Positions 44,987-54,671 of a stretch of DNA of 64,000 nucleotides are shown piece after piece; position 1 is the first letter of the stretch, and the number at the start of each line of letters is the position of its first letter. The position numbers were made by a program, and so were the translations under genes. The stretch is from Acidovorax sp. HDW3 (lineage in GTDB: Bacteria > Pseudomonadota > Gammaproteobacteria > Burkholderiales > Burkholderiaceae_C). The notes under the pieces are model-generated. The model ran no database searches and was not told the DNA's origin. It worked only from the letters and a program-made list of their open reading frames with translations. The DNA lies in the NCBI RefSeq assembly GCF_011303755.1, contig NZ_CP049885.1, forward strand, positions 336,001 through 400,000, in the 5' to 3' direction.

Positions 44987-45535
44987 ATGATCGTCCTCGT
45001 AGGTATGCCCGGTTGTGGCAAATCGACCATTGGCCGGCATCTGGCGCGCCGGCTGGGTCAGGAATTTGGTGATTCGGATGCGGTCATCGAGCAGCGCCTG
45101 GGCTGCAGCATCCGCAGTTACTTCGACCGTGAGGGCGAAGAGGCTTTTCGTGATGTCGAACAGGCCGTGCTGGCTGAGTTGTTGGCCCAGGGCGCCATGG
45201 GCGTGCTTGCCACCGGCGGTGGCGCCGTGCTGCGCGCGGCCAACCGCGCGGCGTTGCGCCAGGTGGCGCAGGTGGTGTACCTGCGGGCGACACCGGAGGA
45301 GATTTTTCGCCGCATCAAGCACGACCAGCGCCGGCCGCTGCTGCAGGTGGCCAACCCGCTGCAGCGCCTGCGCGAGTTGTTTGCGCAGCGCGATCCGCTG
45401 TACCGCGAGGTGGCGCACAGCACCGTCGATGCCGGCCACGGCACGGCGCAGATGGTGGTCAACCTGATTGCCATGCAGCTCGAACAGGCACAATGGGCCG
45501 CCGGCGCTGCGCCTGCCACGCCGGCATCACCGTAA
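44987..45535 (+). CDS. aroK: Shikimate kinase
   Basis: Phosphorylates shikimate with ATP. The 182-residue protein has the Walker A VGMPGCGKSTIGRHLA (residues 5-20), DSDAVIE, FRDVEQ and GGGAV shikimate-binding blocks and the lid RPLL. The ATG at 44987 starts directly at the P-loop strand; the frame from 44939 runs through the terminator and is rejected. The conserved aroK-aroB pair follows the pil operon. Confidence 0.96.
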   Translation: MIVLVGMPGCGKSTIGRHLARRLGQEFGDSDAVIEQRLGCSIRSYFDREGEEAFRDVEQAVLAELLAQGAMGVLATGGGAVLRAANRAALRQVAQVVYLRATPEEIFRRIKHDQRRPLLQVANPLQRLRELFAQRDPLYREVAHSTVDAGHGTAQMVVNLIAMQLEQAQWAAGAAPATPASP

Positions 45536-45565
45536 CCCCTGTTTGGGCCTGCCCCTTTTTCTCCC

Positions 45566-46672
45566 ATGCCCCGCCTTTTGCACAGCGTTTCGATCGACCT
45601 GGGCGCGCGCAGCTACCGCATTGCCATTGGCAGCGGCCTGCTGGCCGACCCTGCCACCTACGACGGCCTGCCCGCTGCGCGCAGCGCCGTCATCGTCAGC
45701 AACACCACTGTTGCGCCCCTGTATGCGGCGCAGCTGCGCGCCGCCCTGGCCGGGCGCTTTGCGCACATTCACGAGGTGCAGCTGCCCGATGGCGAGGAAT
45801 TCAAGAACTGGCAGACCCTGCAGCAGATTTTTGATGCCCTGCTGGCGCAGGAATGCGACCGCAAGACCGTGCTCTTTGCCCTGGGCGGCGGCGTGGTGGG
45901 CGACATGACCGGCTTTGCCGCCGCCAGCTACATGCGCGGCGTGCCCTTTGTGCAGGTGCCGACGACGCTGCTGGCGCAGGTTGATTCCTCGGTTGGCGGC
46001 AAAACCGCCATCAACCACCCGCTGGGCAAGAACATGATCGGTGCCTTTTACCAGCCGCAGCAGGTGGTGTGCGACCTGGACGTGCTCGCCAGCCTGCCGC
46101 CGCGCGAGTTCAGCGCCGGCCTGGCCGAAGTCATCAAATACGGCCCGATCGCCGACATGGCGTTTTTTGACTGGCTGGAGCAGCACATGGATGCGCTCAT
46201 GGCGCGCGACGGCGCCGCCCTGGCCCATGCCGTGCGCCGCAGCTGCGAGATCAAGGCCGAGGTCGTCGGCCAGGACGAGCGCGAAACCGGCCTGCGCGCC
46301 ATCCTCAACTTCGGCCACACCTTCGGCCACGCCATCGAGGCCGGCATGGGCTACGGCGCCTGGCTGCACGGCGAGGGCGTGGGCGCGGGCATGGTGATGG
46401 CGGCCGCGCTGTCGCAGCAGCTCGGGCTGGTTGATGCGGCCTTTGTGCAGCGCCTCACGGCCTTGGTGCAGCGCGCCGGCCTGCCGGTGCGCGCGCCGCA
46501 GCTCGACGCCCAGGACAACGCCGGGCGCTACCTGCAGCTCATGCGCGTGGACAAAAAGGCCGAGGCGGGCGAGATCCGCTTCATCGTCATCGACGGCCCG
46601 GGCCGCGCCGCCCTGCGCAGCGCCCCCGACGCCCTGGTGCGGGCCGTGATCGACGCCTGTTGTGCTGCATAA
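45566..46672 (+). CDS. aroB: 3-dehydroquinate synthase
   Basis: NAD- and metal-dependent cyclisation of DAHP in the shikimate pathway. 368 residues with [59 protein letters not shown] and the metal-binding [12 protein letters not shown] and HGEGVGAGM. Thirty bases after aroK. A dispersed repeat begins at the base after its stop. Confidence 0.97.
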   Translation: MPRLLHSVSIDLGARSYRIAIGSGLLADPATYDGLPAARSAVIVSNTTVAPLYAAQLRAALAGRFAHIHEVQLPDGEEFKNWQTLQQIFDALLAQECDRKTVLFALGGGVVGDMTGFAAASYMRGVPFVQVPTTLLAQVDSSVGGKTAINHPLGKNMIGAFYQPQQVVCDLDVLASLPPREFSAGLAEVIKYGPIADMAFFDWLEQHMDALMARDGAALAHAVRRSCEIKAEVVGQDERETGLRAILNFGHTFGHAIEAGMGYGAWLHGEGVGAGMVMAAALSQQLGLVDAAFVQRLTALVQRAGLPVRAPQLDAQDNAGRYLQLMRVDKKAEAGEIRFIVIDGPGRAALRSAPDALVRAVIDACCAA

Positions 46673-46717
46673 ATGATAGCTGCTTGCGCTTGCTGGATAA
46701 GCGCTGGAGCCTGATTT
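46673..46717 (+). repeat. Dispersed palindromic repeat, copy 10 (aroB/dgt), supplying a ribosome-binding site
   Basis: Reads AATGATAGCTGCTTGCGCTT, GCTGGATAAGCGCTGGAGCC and TGATTT. The right arm's GGAG (46706-46709) lies 6 bases before the TTG start of dgt, so the repeat appears to provide its Shine-Dalgarno sequence. Confidence 0.8.
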
Positions 46718-47894
46718 GACCACTATTTTTGCCCCCTACGCCTGCGACCCGGCGCGCACCCGGGGGCGGCGCCACCCCGAGCCCGCTGCGCCCACGCGCA
46801 GCGACTACCAGCGCGACCGCGACCGCATCGTGCACAGCACGGCGTTCCGGCGCCTGGTGTACAAGACCCAGGTGTTCCTCAACCACGAGGGCGACCTGTT
46901 TCGCACCCGGCTGACGCATTCGCTGGAGGTGGCGCAGCTCGCGCGCTCGATTGCGCGCACCCTGCAGCTCAATGAAGACCTGGTCGAGGCCATCTCCCTG
47001 GCGCACGACCTGGGCCACACGCCGTTTGGCCACGCCGGGCAGGACGCGCTCAACGCCTGCATGGCCGACTTTGGCGGCTTCGAGCACAACCTGCAAAGCC
47101 TGCGCGTGGTCGATGTGCTGGAGGAGCGCTACCCGGCGTTCGACGGCCTGAACCTCACCTTTGAAACCCGCGAAGGCATCTTGAAGCACTGCGCCCGCGC
47201 CAACGCCGAGCGCCTGCAGGCGCGCGAGCCCGGTGGCGTTGGCGCGCGCTTTTTGCTCGGCCAGCGCCCGAGCCTGGAAGCGCAGCTGTGCAACCTGGCC
47301 GACGAGATCGCCTACAACGCGCACGACATCGACGACGGCGTGCGCTCGGGCCTGCTCACCCTGGCGCAGCTGCAGGACGTGCCGCTGTTTGCGCGCTACC
47401 GCGCCCAGGCCCAGGCCGAGCACCCGGCGCTGGCGCAGGCGCCGCGCCGCCTGCTGTACGAGGCCATCCGGCGGATGCTCAGCGACCAGGTGTACGACGT
47501 CATCGCCGCCACCCGCGCCGCGCTCGCCGCCGCCCGTCCTGCCGATGTGGATGCGGTGCGCGCCGCCCCGGCGCTGGTGCAGTTCAGCCCCGAGATGCGC
47601 GCCCAATCCCTGGCGCTCAAGCGCTTTTTGTTCCAGAACCTGTACCGCCACCCCCAGGTCATGGCGACCACGGCCTGCGCGCAGCAGGTGGTGCGCGAAT
47701 TGTTTGCCGCCTACCAGGCCGATCCGGCGCAGATGAAGCCGGCCTACGCCGCCCGTGCCCAGGCCAGCCGCAGCGCTGCCGGCCATGCCCGCGTGGTGGC
47801 CGACTTCATCGCCGGCATGACCGACCGCTACGCCGCACGCGAGCACGCGCGTCTGACGGGTCAGACGCTGGACTGGGGCGGCAGCGGCGGGTAG
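46716..47894 (+). CDS. dgt: Deoxyguanosinetriphosphate triphosphohydrolase-like protein
   Basis: 392-residue HD-domain protein of the dGTPase family, hydrolysing dNTPs to nucleosides and triphosphate. Metal-site residues appear in [11 protein letters not shown] (H68), [14 protein letters not shown] (H97-D98) and [15 protein letters not shown]. No ATG precedes the conserved [19 protein letters not shown]; the start is a TTG at 46716 with GGAG 6 bases upstream, both bordering a dispersed repeat. The 3' end overlaps the convergent cobC by 34 bases. Confidence 0.92.
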   Translation: MTTIFAPYACDPARTRGRRHPEPAAPTRSDYQRDRDRIVHSTAFRRLVYKTQVFLNHEGDLFRTRLTHSLEVAQLARSIARTLQLNEDLVEAISLAHDLGHTPFGHAGQDALNACMADFGGFEHNLQSLRVVDVLEERYPAFDGLNLTFETREGILKHCARANAERLQAREPGGVGARFLLGQRPSLEAQLCNLADEIAYNAHDIDDGVRSGLLTLAQLQDVPLFARYRAQAQAEHPALAQAPRRLLYEAIRRMLSDQVYDVIAATRAALAAARPADVDAVRAAPALVQFSPEMRAQSLALKRFLFQNLYRHPQVMATTACAQQVVRELFAAYQADPAQMKPAYAARAQASRSAAGHARVVADFIAGMTDRYAAREHARLTGQTLDWGGSGG

Positions 47895-48421
47895 CAGCAC
47901 CAGGCGCCGAATGCCGGCGCCGGCAGCGTCCAGTCCTGCGCCTGCGGCAGCTGCCCGGGGGCGGCGCTGCGCAGCCAGGCCAGGCAGCGCGCCACGCCGG
48001 CATGGCTGATCCAGACCGCTGGCGTGGGTGTGGCCGCCAGTGCCTGCTGCACCCGCACCAGCATGGCCGCCAGGGCCTCGCCGCCGCCGGGGCGGTAGTG
48101 GGCCAGGTCGGCCGCCCAGGCGTCAAGCTCGGTGCGTGGCACGGCGCTCCAGGGTTGGCCCTCCCAGCGGCCAAAGTCCAGCTCCTGCAAGCGCGGCTCG
48201 GTTTTGTAGGCCAAATCGGGCCGCAGCGCTTGCAGGGCCAGCGCGAGCTGCTCACATCTTTGTAGCGGCGATGTGTACACCGGCAGCCGCTGCGGCAGCA
48301 CCTGCGCCAGGGCCTGGGCGGCGCTGGCGGTGGCAGCGGGGCAGGCCGCCAGATCGAGCCGGCCATAGCAGCGGCCGGCCGCGTCCAGCGGCTGGGCGTG
48401 GCGCACCAGCCACAAAGCCAT
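47861..48421 (-). CDS. cobC: Histidine phosphatase, probable alpha-ribazole phosphatase
   Basis: 186-residue phosphoglycerate-mutase-fold phosphatase: catalytic [38 protein letters not shown] and [11 protein letters not shown]. Located directly after cobS (TGATG overlap), which supports dephosphorylation of alpha-ribazole-5'-P in cobalamin synthesis. Some substrate uncertainty remains because the family is broad. It overlaps dgt by 34 bases at the 3' ends. Confidence 0.85.
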   Translation of the reverse strand: MALWLVRHAQPLDAAGRCYGRLDLAACPAATASAAQALAQVLPQRLPVYTSPLQRCEQLALALQALRPDLAYKTEPRLQELDFGRWEGQPWSAVPRTELDAWAADLAHYRPGGGEALAAMLVRVQQALAATPTPAVWISHAGVARCLAWLRSAAPGQLPQAQDWTLPAPAFGAWCCYPPLPPQSSV

Positions 48422-49251
48422 CAGGCCACCTGCTGCGCCAGGCCCAGCGCCAGGGCGGCGCCGAGGTAAAAACCAATTTCCCCCACCTGCTGCGCGGCCC
48501 CCAGGCAATCGCCCGTAAAGCCCTGCAGACGGCGTGCGCACAGGCGCTGCACCCGCCAGGCGGCGAACGCGCTGCACAGCACAGTTACTATTAAAAACAG
48601 AGCGCCTTGCGCTTGCCAGACAAGCCCTAGCGCCGGAATGCACCACAGGCCGGCGGCGGCCAGGGCGGCGGCGCTGATCTGGTCGGCCAGCGGCTTGCTT
48701 TTGGAGCGGGCGCTGTCGCCCACATGGGGCAGGCTGCGGATGATGAAGAGCGGCCAAAAGCGCGAGAGCACCTGGCCGCCGGCCAGCGCCGCCAGCGCCG
48801 CGCCCAGGCTGTGCGCGCCCAGCAGCGCCAGCAGCAGGCATTTGGCCAGCAGCGCCAGCACCAGGGCCATGCTGCCGTAGGCGCCGATGCGCGAGTCCTT
48901 CATGATGTCGAGCGCGCGCGCGGCATCGGCGCTGCCGCCCAGGCCATCGGCCATGTCGGCCAGGCCGTCTTCGTGAAAGCCGCCGGTCAGCAGCACCGTG
49001 GCGATGGTGCCGCCCACCGCCGCCACCGCGCTGGCCCAGGGGCTGTAGGCCAGCGCCAGCGCCAGCACGCCATAGCTGGCGCAGGCGGCCAGCGCCACCA
49101 GCACCCCGACGCCGGGGAAATGCGCACCGCTGGCGCGCAGCATGGCCGGGCTGTAGCCCACCCAGGCCGCCAGCCGCCCGGTGACGGGGATGCGGGTGAA
49201 AAACTGCACCGCCAGCAGGTAGTGGCGCAGGGCTTGCTGCAGGGCTTGCAT
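48421..49251 (-). CDS. cobS: Adenosylcobinamide-GDP ribazoletransferase (cobalamin synthase)
   Basis: Integral membrane enzyme joining adenosylcobinamide-GDP and alpha-ribazole. The 276-residue protein has QFFTRIPV, the metal-binding TGGFHEDGLADMADG, RIGAYG and SRFWPLFIIRSLPHV, with many membrane helices. A copy of the dispersed repeat (48585-48634) encodes IPALGLVWQAQGALFLIV within a membrane segment. Only cobS and cobC of the pathway are here, with no cobU/cobT next to them. Confidence 0.93.
   Translation of the reverse strand: MQALQQALRHYLLAVQFFTRIPVTGRLAAWVGYSPAMLRASGAHFPGVGVLVALAACASYGVLALALAYSPWASAVAAVGGTIATVLLTGGFHEDGLADMADGLGGSADAARALDIMKDSRIGAYGSMALVLALLAKCLLLALLGAHSLGAALAALAGGQVLSRFWPLFIIRSLPHVGDSARSKSKPLADQISAAALAAAGLWCIPALGLVWQAQGALFLIVTVLCSAFAAWRVQRLCARRLQGFTGDCLGAAQQVGEIGFYLGAALALGLAQQVA
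48585..48634 (+). repeat. Dispersed palindromic repeat, copy 11 (inside cobS)
   Basis: Plus strand TTACTATTAAAAACAGAGCG, CCTTGCGCTTGCCAGACAAG and CCCTAGCGCC. cobS reads it in antisense as GLVWQAQGALFLIV, hydrophobic enough to fit a membrane helix. The frame differs from that used in anmK. Confidence 0.7.
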
Positions 49252-49254
49252 ACT

Positions 49255-49299
49255 CTTGTTTTGATAGCTGCTCGCGCTTGCTGGACAAGCGCTGGAGGC

Positions 49300-49305
<6 letters not shown>
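49255..49305 (+). repeat. Dispersed palindromic repeat, copy 12 (cobS/ilvA)
   Basis: Reads TTGTTTTGATAGCTGCTCGC, GCTTGCTGGACAAGCGCTGG and AGGCTTATTTT. It contains the ilvA stop codon (49300-49302) and reaches to within 4 bases of the cobS start. Confidence 0.8.
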
Positions 49306-50859
<1,554 letters not shown>

Positions 50860-50916
50860 GGTCGGCGGGCAAGGGCAGGGGGAAACCCCAAATCATAGGC
50901 CCGTCGCCCGCAGAGC

Positions 50917-50949
50917 AAAAAAAAGCCCCAGGCCGCAGGGCCGGGGGCT
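50917..50949 (-). terminator. Terminator/attenuator hairpin in the ilvA leader
   Basis: On the minus strand AGCCCC-C-GGCC, loop CTGC, GGCC-T-GGGGCT (50949-50924), then eight T's (50924-50917). It lies 58 bases upstream of the ilvA start and just downstream of the leader peptide, inside the same transcript, so it must be read through for ilvA to be expressed. Confidence 0.8.
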
Positions 50950-50959
50950 GAATCCACCG

Positions 50960-51007
50960 TTAGAGGAGGTGGAGGAGACAAGAGGCGCAACGCCCAGGGC
51001 ATTGCAT
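50960..51007 (-). CDS. Putative leucine-rich leader peptide of ilvA
   Basis: 15 codons: MQCPGRCASCLLHLL then TAA. Four of the last five codons are CTC (Leu), the other CAC (His). The ATG lies 7 bases after a TACAAT -10 box, so the transcript would begin at or near the start codon (leaderless). The Leu codons take part in a stem TCCACC/GGTGGA that closes over the stop codon, directly before the terminator hairpin. The order promoter, Leu peptide, alternative stem, terminator, ilvA is what ribosome-mediated attenuation requires. Not confirmed by any comparison. Confidence 0.55.
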   Translation of the reverse strand: MQCPGRCASCLLHLL

Positions 51008-51014
51008 GGCGGCG

Positions 51015-51042
51015 ATTGTAGCGCATTTATGTTGCGGTGCAA
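51015..51042 (-). promoter_or_regulatory. Promoter for the ilvA leader
   Basis: Minus-strand TTGCAC (51042-51037), 16-base spacer, TACAAT (51020-51015). It is one of the best sigma-70 matches in the window. The -35 lies inside a perfect palindrome. Confidence 0.65.
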
Positions 51043-51046
51043 CATA
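51028..51046. promoter_or_regulatory. Palindromic operator candidate between ilvA and the OsmC-like gene
   Basis: TATGTTGCGGTGCAACATA: perfect 8-bp arms around GGT, covering the -35 box of the ilvA leader promoter. A related TTGTTGCAA sits nearby at 51078-51086. The binding protein is unknown. Confidence 0.55.
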
Positions 51047-51121
51047 GTGCGACCCTTCTAGGCGAAGGGCGGATTTTTTTGTTGCAATCGAGCCCTTTTC
51101 TTCACTGCAGGGAGCAAGACG

Positions 51122-51571
51122 ATGGAATGCACCGTCAACTGGACAGGGGGCCTGGGCACGCGCTCGGGCATGGGCTTTGTGGCCGAGACGGGCAGCGGCC
51201 ACGTCCTCACCATGGACGGCGCGCCCGACGCCCAGCAACCCGCCCTGGGCGGGCAGAACCTGGCGCCGCGTCCGCTGGAGACGCTGCTCGCCGGCACCGG
51301 CGGCTGCACCGCGTACGACGTGGTGCTGATCCTGCGCCGGGGCCGCCACGACGTGCGCGGCTGCAGCGTCAAGCTTTCGGCCGAACGTGCCGATACCGAG
51401 CCCAAGGTGTTCACCAAGATCCACATGCACTTCACCGTCACCGGCCACAACATTCCCGATGCCGCCGTCGAGCGCGCCATCGCCCTGAGCCACGAAAAAT
51501 ACTGCTCGGCCAGCGTCATGCTGGGCAAGACGGCGCAGATCACCACGGGTTTCGAGGTGGTGGCGGCCTGA
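51122..51571 (+). CDS. OsmC family protein
   Basis: 149-residue OsmC/Ohr-fold protein of the YhfA-like branch: RPLETLLAGTGGCTAYDVVLIL with the first reactive cysteine and HEKYCSASVML with the second. Such proteins reduce organic or fatty-acid hydroperoxides. Divergent from the ilvA leader, with which it shares the operator candidate. Confidence 0.88.
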   Translation: MECTVNWTGGLGTRSGMGFVAETGSGHVLTMDGAPDAQQPALGGQNLAPRPLETLLAGTGGCTAYDVVLILRRGRHDVRGCSVKLSAERADTEPKVFTKIHMHFTVTGHNIPDAAVERAIALSHEKYCSASVMLGKTAQITTGFEVVAA

Positions 51572-51826
51572 AATGCCATCACCGGGGCACGGAGCCGCCA
51601 TGGCCGTGAAAACCCGTGGGTGTAAGCCCGTGTGTGGTTGTTGCACTACAGCAACGAAATCGGCGGTTTCGTACGTTGGCATGGGGATTTTCTTTGCGCT
51701 GTCCCCCCGGCTCTGGTGCAATTGGTGCAACTTCCCCATCAGGAGGTTGGCCGGGATCGGTAGGGCGCGCCCTGGCGCTGCTTGCGCAGCGCCCCGGTTC
51801 CACTGTTAAACCTTGGAGTATTTGTA

Positions 51827-52933
51827 ATGAAAAAATCCCTGATCGCCCTGGCCGTGCTGGCTGCTTCCGGCGCCGCCATGGCCCAATCCTCCGTGACCCT
51901 GTACGGCGTGGCCGACGCTGGCGTGACCTATGTCAACGGCGGTAAGAATTTCACTGGCGTTGAATCCGGCCAAAACAAAACTAGCCGCCTCGGCTTCAAG
52001 GGTGTGGAAGACCTGGGCGGTGGCTTGAAAGCCAACTTCGTCCTGGAAGGTGGTCTGAATCTTGATTCTGGTGATGGCAACTCCGGCGCTCCTGCTGGTG
52101 CAGCTGCTAGCACCGGCTTCTCGTTCCAGCGTCAATCCACTGTTGGCCTGTCTGGCGGCTTTGGCGAAGTGCGCCTGGGTCGTGAGCTGACCGCTGCTTA
52201 CAACGCCACTGCGCGTTACGACGTGTTCGGCTCTGTGGGTCTGGGTGCTTCCCAGCTGTGGGCTAACGGCGGTGTGTTCAGCATTCCTGTCGATCCTACG
52301 ACTGTTATCAAGGCTCGCTCTACTACCGATCAGCGTGTGAGCAATGCTGTGACCTACGTGTCGCCTGATTTTGCTGGCTTCAAGGTTGGTGTGAACTACG
52401 GCTTTGGCGAAGTGGCTGGCGCTAACAGCGACAACCGTTACATGGGCGCTGCCGCAACCTACGACAACGGCCCGATCAGCTTGGGTTTTGGTCTGGAGCG
52501 TATGAACAAGCCGGGCAATGCTTTGGCTCTGGGTAACACCGATGCGATTAGCCTGGGTGGTTCTTACGACCTGGGTGTTGCCAAGCTGCTGGCTGGCTAT
52601 CGCCAGTCGACCGTTAAGGGCTTCTTGGGCGATAACACTCCGAATCTGAAGACCAAGGGCTACATGCTGGCTGTGACTGCCCCTGTGGGCCCTGGTCTGG
52701 TTCGCGCCTCTTACAACCGTTATGAAGCACGCTTTGATGACGGCAAGACTACTGCTAACCACTTCAGCGCTGGTTATGTGTACAACATGTCCAAGCGTAC
52801 GGCTCTGTACGGTACCTACTCGTACCTGAAGAACAGCAACGAAGACAACCTTTGGGGTATTTCCAGCAAGGCTGCTGTGAAGGACAACGGTTCGCAGCAA
52901 GGTCTGCAAGTTGGTGTGACCCACGCCTTCTAA
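51827..52933 (+). CDS. Outer-membrane porin (Gram-negative porin, Porin_4 type), 1
   Basis: 368-residue trimeric-type porin: signal peptide KKSLIALAVLAASGAAMAQ, first strand SSVTLYGVADAGVTYV, the RLGFKGVEDLGGGLKANF block, many amphipathic strands and C-terminal GVTHAF ending in Phe, the outer-membrane insertion signal. The ATG at 51827 has TTGGAG upstream; the frame from 51782 is unsupported. Codon use differs from neighbours (more T-ending codons), as expected for a very highly expressed gene. A 255-base upstream gap holds its promoter. Confidence 0.95.
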   Translation: MKKSLIALAVLAASGAAMAQSSVTLYGVADAGVTYVNGGKNFTGVESGQNKTSRLGFKGVEDLGGGLKANFVLEGGLNLDSGDGNSGAPAGAAASTGFSFQRQSTVGLSGGFGEVRLGRELTAAYNATARYDVFGSVGLGASQLWANGGVFSIPVDPTTVIKARSTTDQRVSNAVTYVSPDFAGFKVGVNYGFGEVAGANSDNRYMGAAATYDNGPISLGFGLERMNKPGNALALGNTDAISLGGSYDLGVAKLLAGYRQSTVKGFLGDNTPNLKTKGYMLAVTAPVGPGLVRASYNRYEARFDDGKTTANHFSAGYVYNMSKRTALYGTYSYLKNSNEDNLWGISSKAAVKDNGSQQGLQVGVTHAF

Positions 52934-52971
52934 TCACCGGCTGGCGCAAGCCAGCCAGTGCCAAGAAGCAC

Positions 52972-53003
52972 AAAAACCGCTGCCGCGTGCAGCGGTTTTT
53001 TTT
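52972..53003 (+). terminator. Intrinsic terminator after porin 1
   Basis: Stem AAAAACCGCTGC/GCAGCGGTTTTT (52972-52983 and 52989-53000) with loop CGCGT and further T's. A preceding smaller hairpin CTGGC/GCCAG lies near 52940-52955. Confidence 0.93.
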
Positions 53004-53269
53004 CACCCTTTCAAAGCAAGTGTCTCTTGTGTGACATGGCCCTAGGGTTAACGCCTGTGGTGTATGTGCCCAGCGCGCTTGCCGGTGCGGTGAGAGATTT
53101 GAACAATCGGTTCACTTTCCCTTTGCCGTCCCCAACAGGGATGGCGCAGCCGGCTTGGGTAGCAGGCGAGGTGATTGTCACGGTCACACGCCGTTATTCT
53201 GGGTGCAGGCTGGCCTGTACCGTCCGAATGAAAACAAGCAATTTTTCCCATCCTAGAGGAGTCGTTTCC
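53004..53269. other. Intergenic region upstream of porin 2
   Basis: Together with the terminator before it, this makes the longest gene-free stretch in the window (336 bases from 52934). I see no coding potential. It presumably holds the porin 2 promoter and operators. TGTCACGGTCACAC near 53177 is a direct TCAC repeat of unknown meaning. AGGAG at 53256-53260 is the ribosome-binding site. Confidence 0.6.
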
Positions 53270-54538
53270 ATGAAGAAAACCGTCATCGCAGCCCTGGCCC
53301 TGTGCGGCGCAGGCGCTGCCCTGGCCCAGTCCCAGCCCGCAGCTGCGCCCGCTAACACCAGCAAGGTGCAGCTCTCTGGCGTGGTCGATGCTGCTTATCG
53401 CTATACCAACAACGAAGGCAAAGATCAAGGCGGCCTCAACCGTATGGTGGGCGGCGGCATGTCGCAAAGCCGCTTGGAATTCACCATTGAAGAAGACATG
53501 GGCTCGGGCACCAAGGCTCTGGCTTATATGGAGCACCGTTTCAACACCGACAACGGCCAGAAAGACACCAAGCCGGTCGATGCACCGTTTTTCCAGCTGT
53601 CTTACGTGGGCCTGCAAGGCCCCTACGGTCGCCTGACCATGGGCCGCCAGTGGAACGTACTGTTCGACGTGGTGACCAGCACCTACGCCTCGTTCCCGTA
53701 CTCGCCCTACATGGACGCCTACAAGCCCGAGCTGGGCATGGCCATGGGCGCACGCACCAGCAACTCGCTCAAGTACATCATTGCGAACGCCGACCGCAGC
53801 CTGGCCGCTGGCCTGCAGTATTCGTTTGGCGAGAACAATGAAGTCAAGGACATGCCCTTGATTGATTTGCTCAAGCCGGGCGCTAAAGAAGCGCTGGTGA
53901 CCCAGTTGCAGGGCCCGGTGCAAAATTACGGCGGCTTCGTGCGCTACTCCAAGAACGGCATTTCCGTCGGCGGTGGCTACATGAACTTCAAGCTGCCCGG
54001 CGGCACCAAGGTCGATGCCTTCACCCTGGGCGGTTCCTACAAGGTTGGCGCCCTGTACCTGAACGCTGGCTACGGTCAGAACAAGGTCAAGAACCCGTTC
54101 AACGCCACGGTGCCAAGCATGGCCGATGCGGTGCTGTTGTCCACCTACTGGTCGGGCCAGACCAACGGCGGTTTCATGCCCGGTCCTATGATTTATGACT
54201 TTGACGCGGGGGCACTGCAGCCGCAGAACGTGGGTCAGGTCGGCAACTCCGCAAGCAAGCGCGAGATGTTCAAGATCGGCTTTGGCTACCAGGTCACGCC
54301 GCAGATCAACGCTGGCGCGCATTACTTCCACGCCAAGCAGTCCGGCTCGGCCAATGGCGTGTACAACGGCAATGCCAATTTCTTCGTCACGGCCGTGGAT
54401 TACGCTTTCTCCAAGCGCACCGATGCGTACGCTGCTATCGACTACACCAAGGTCAGTGGCGGCGATGGCATGACCATCGACAAGTTCGGCGCCCGCAGCC
54501 GCACCGGCTTCACCGTCGGCCTGCGCCACCGCTTCTAA
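53270..54538 (+). CDS. Outer-membrane porin (Porin_4 type), 2
   Basis: 422-residue porin: signal peptide MKKTVIAALALCGAGAALAQ, strands such as VQLSGVVDAAYRYTNN and SRLEFTIEEDMGSGTKALAYM, the constriction-loop region YGRLTMGRQWNVLFDVV and terminal TVGLRHRF ending in Phe. Distinct from porin 1 in sequence and longer. The ATG at 53270 has AGGAG 9 bases upstream; the longer frame from 52958 runs through the terminator of porin 1. The two porins are separate units with their own terminators. Confidence 0.93.
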   Translation: MKKTVIAALALCGAGAALAQSQPAAAPANTSKVQLSGVVDAAYRYTNNEGKDQGGLNRMVGGGMSQSRLEFTIEEDMGSGTKALAYMEHRFNTDNGQKDTKPVDAPFFQLSYVGLQGPYGRLTMGRQWNVLFDVVTSTYASFPYSPYMDAYKPELGMAMGARTSNSLKYIIANADRSLAAGLQYSFGENNEVKDMPLIDLLKPGAKEALVTQLQGPVQNYGGFVRYSKNGISVGGGYMNFKLPGGTKVDAFTLGGSYKVGALYLNAGYGQNKVKNPFNATVPSMADAVLLSTYWSGQTNGGFMPGPMIYDFDAGALQPQNVGQVGNSASKREMFKIGFGYQVTPQINAGAHYFHAKQSGSANGVYNGNANFFVTAVDYAFSKRTDAYAAIDYTKVSGGDGMTIDKFGARSRTGFTVGLRHRF

Positions 54539-54592
54539 GCTGCCGCGTAAGCCTTTAAAGCCCTTCCCTGGGCTTTCCCGGTTTGCTCCCAG

Positions 54593-54617
54593 GCCCCTGC
54601 GTGCAGGGGCTTTTTTT
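54593..54617 (+). terminator. Intrinsic terminator after porin 2
   Basis: GCCCCTGC/GCAGGGGC (54593-54600 and 54603-54610) followed by seven T's. A weaker hairpin AAGCCC/GGGCTT lies just upstream. Confidence 0.92.
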
Positions 54618-54671
54618 CGTCCTGCTGCCTGCTAGCATGGGCGCTCCCCTTATCCATTGCAGAGGGCTTGT

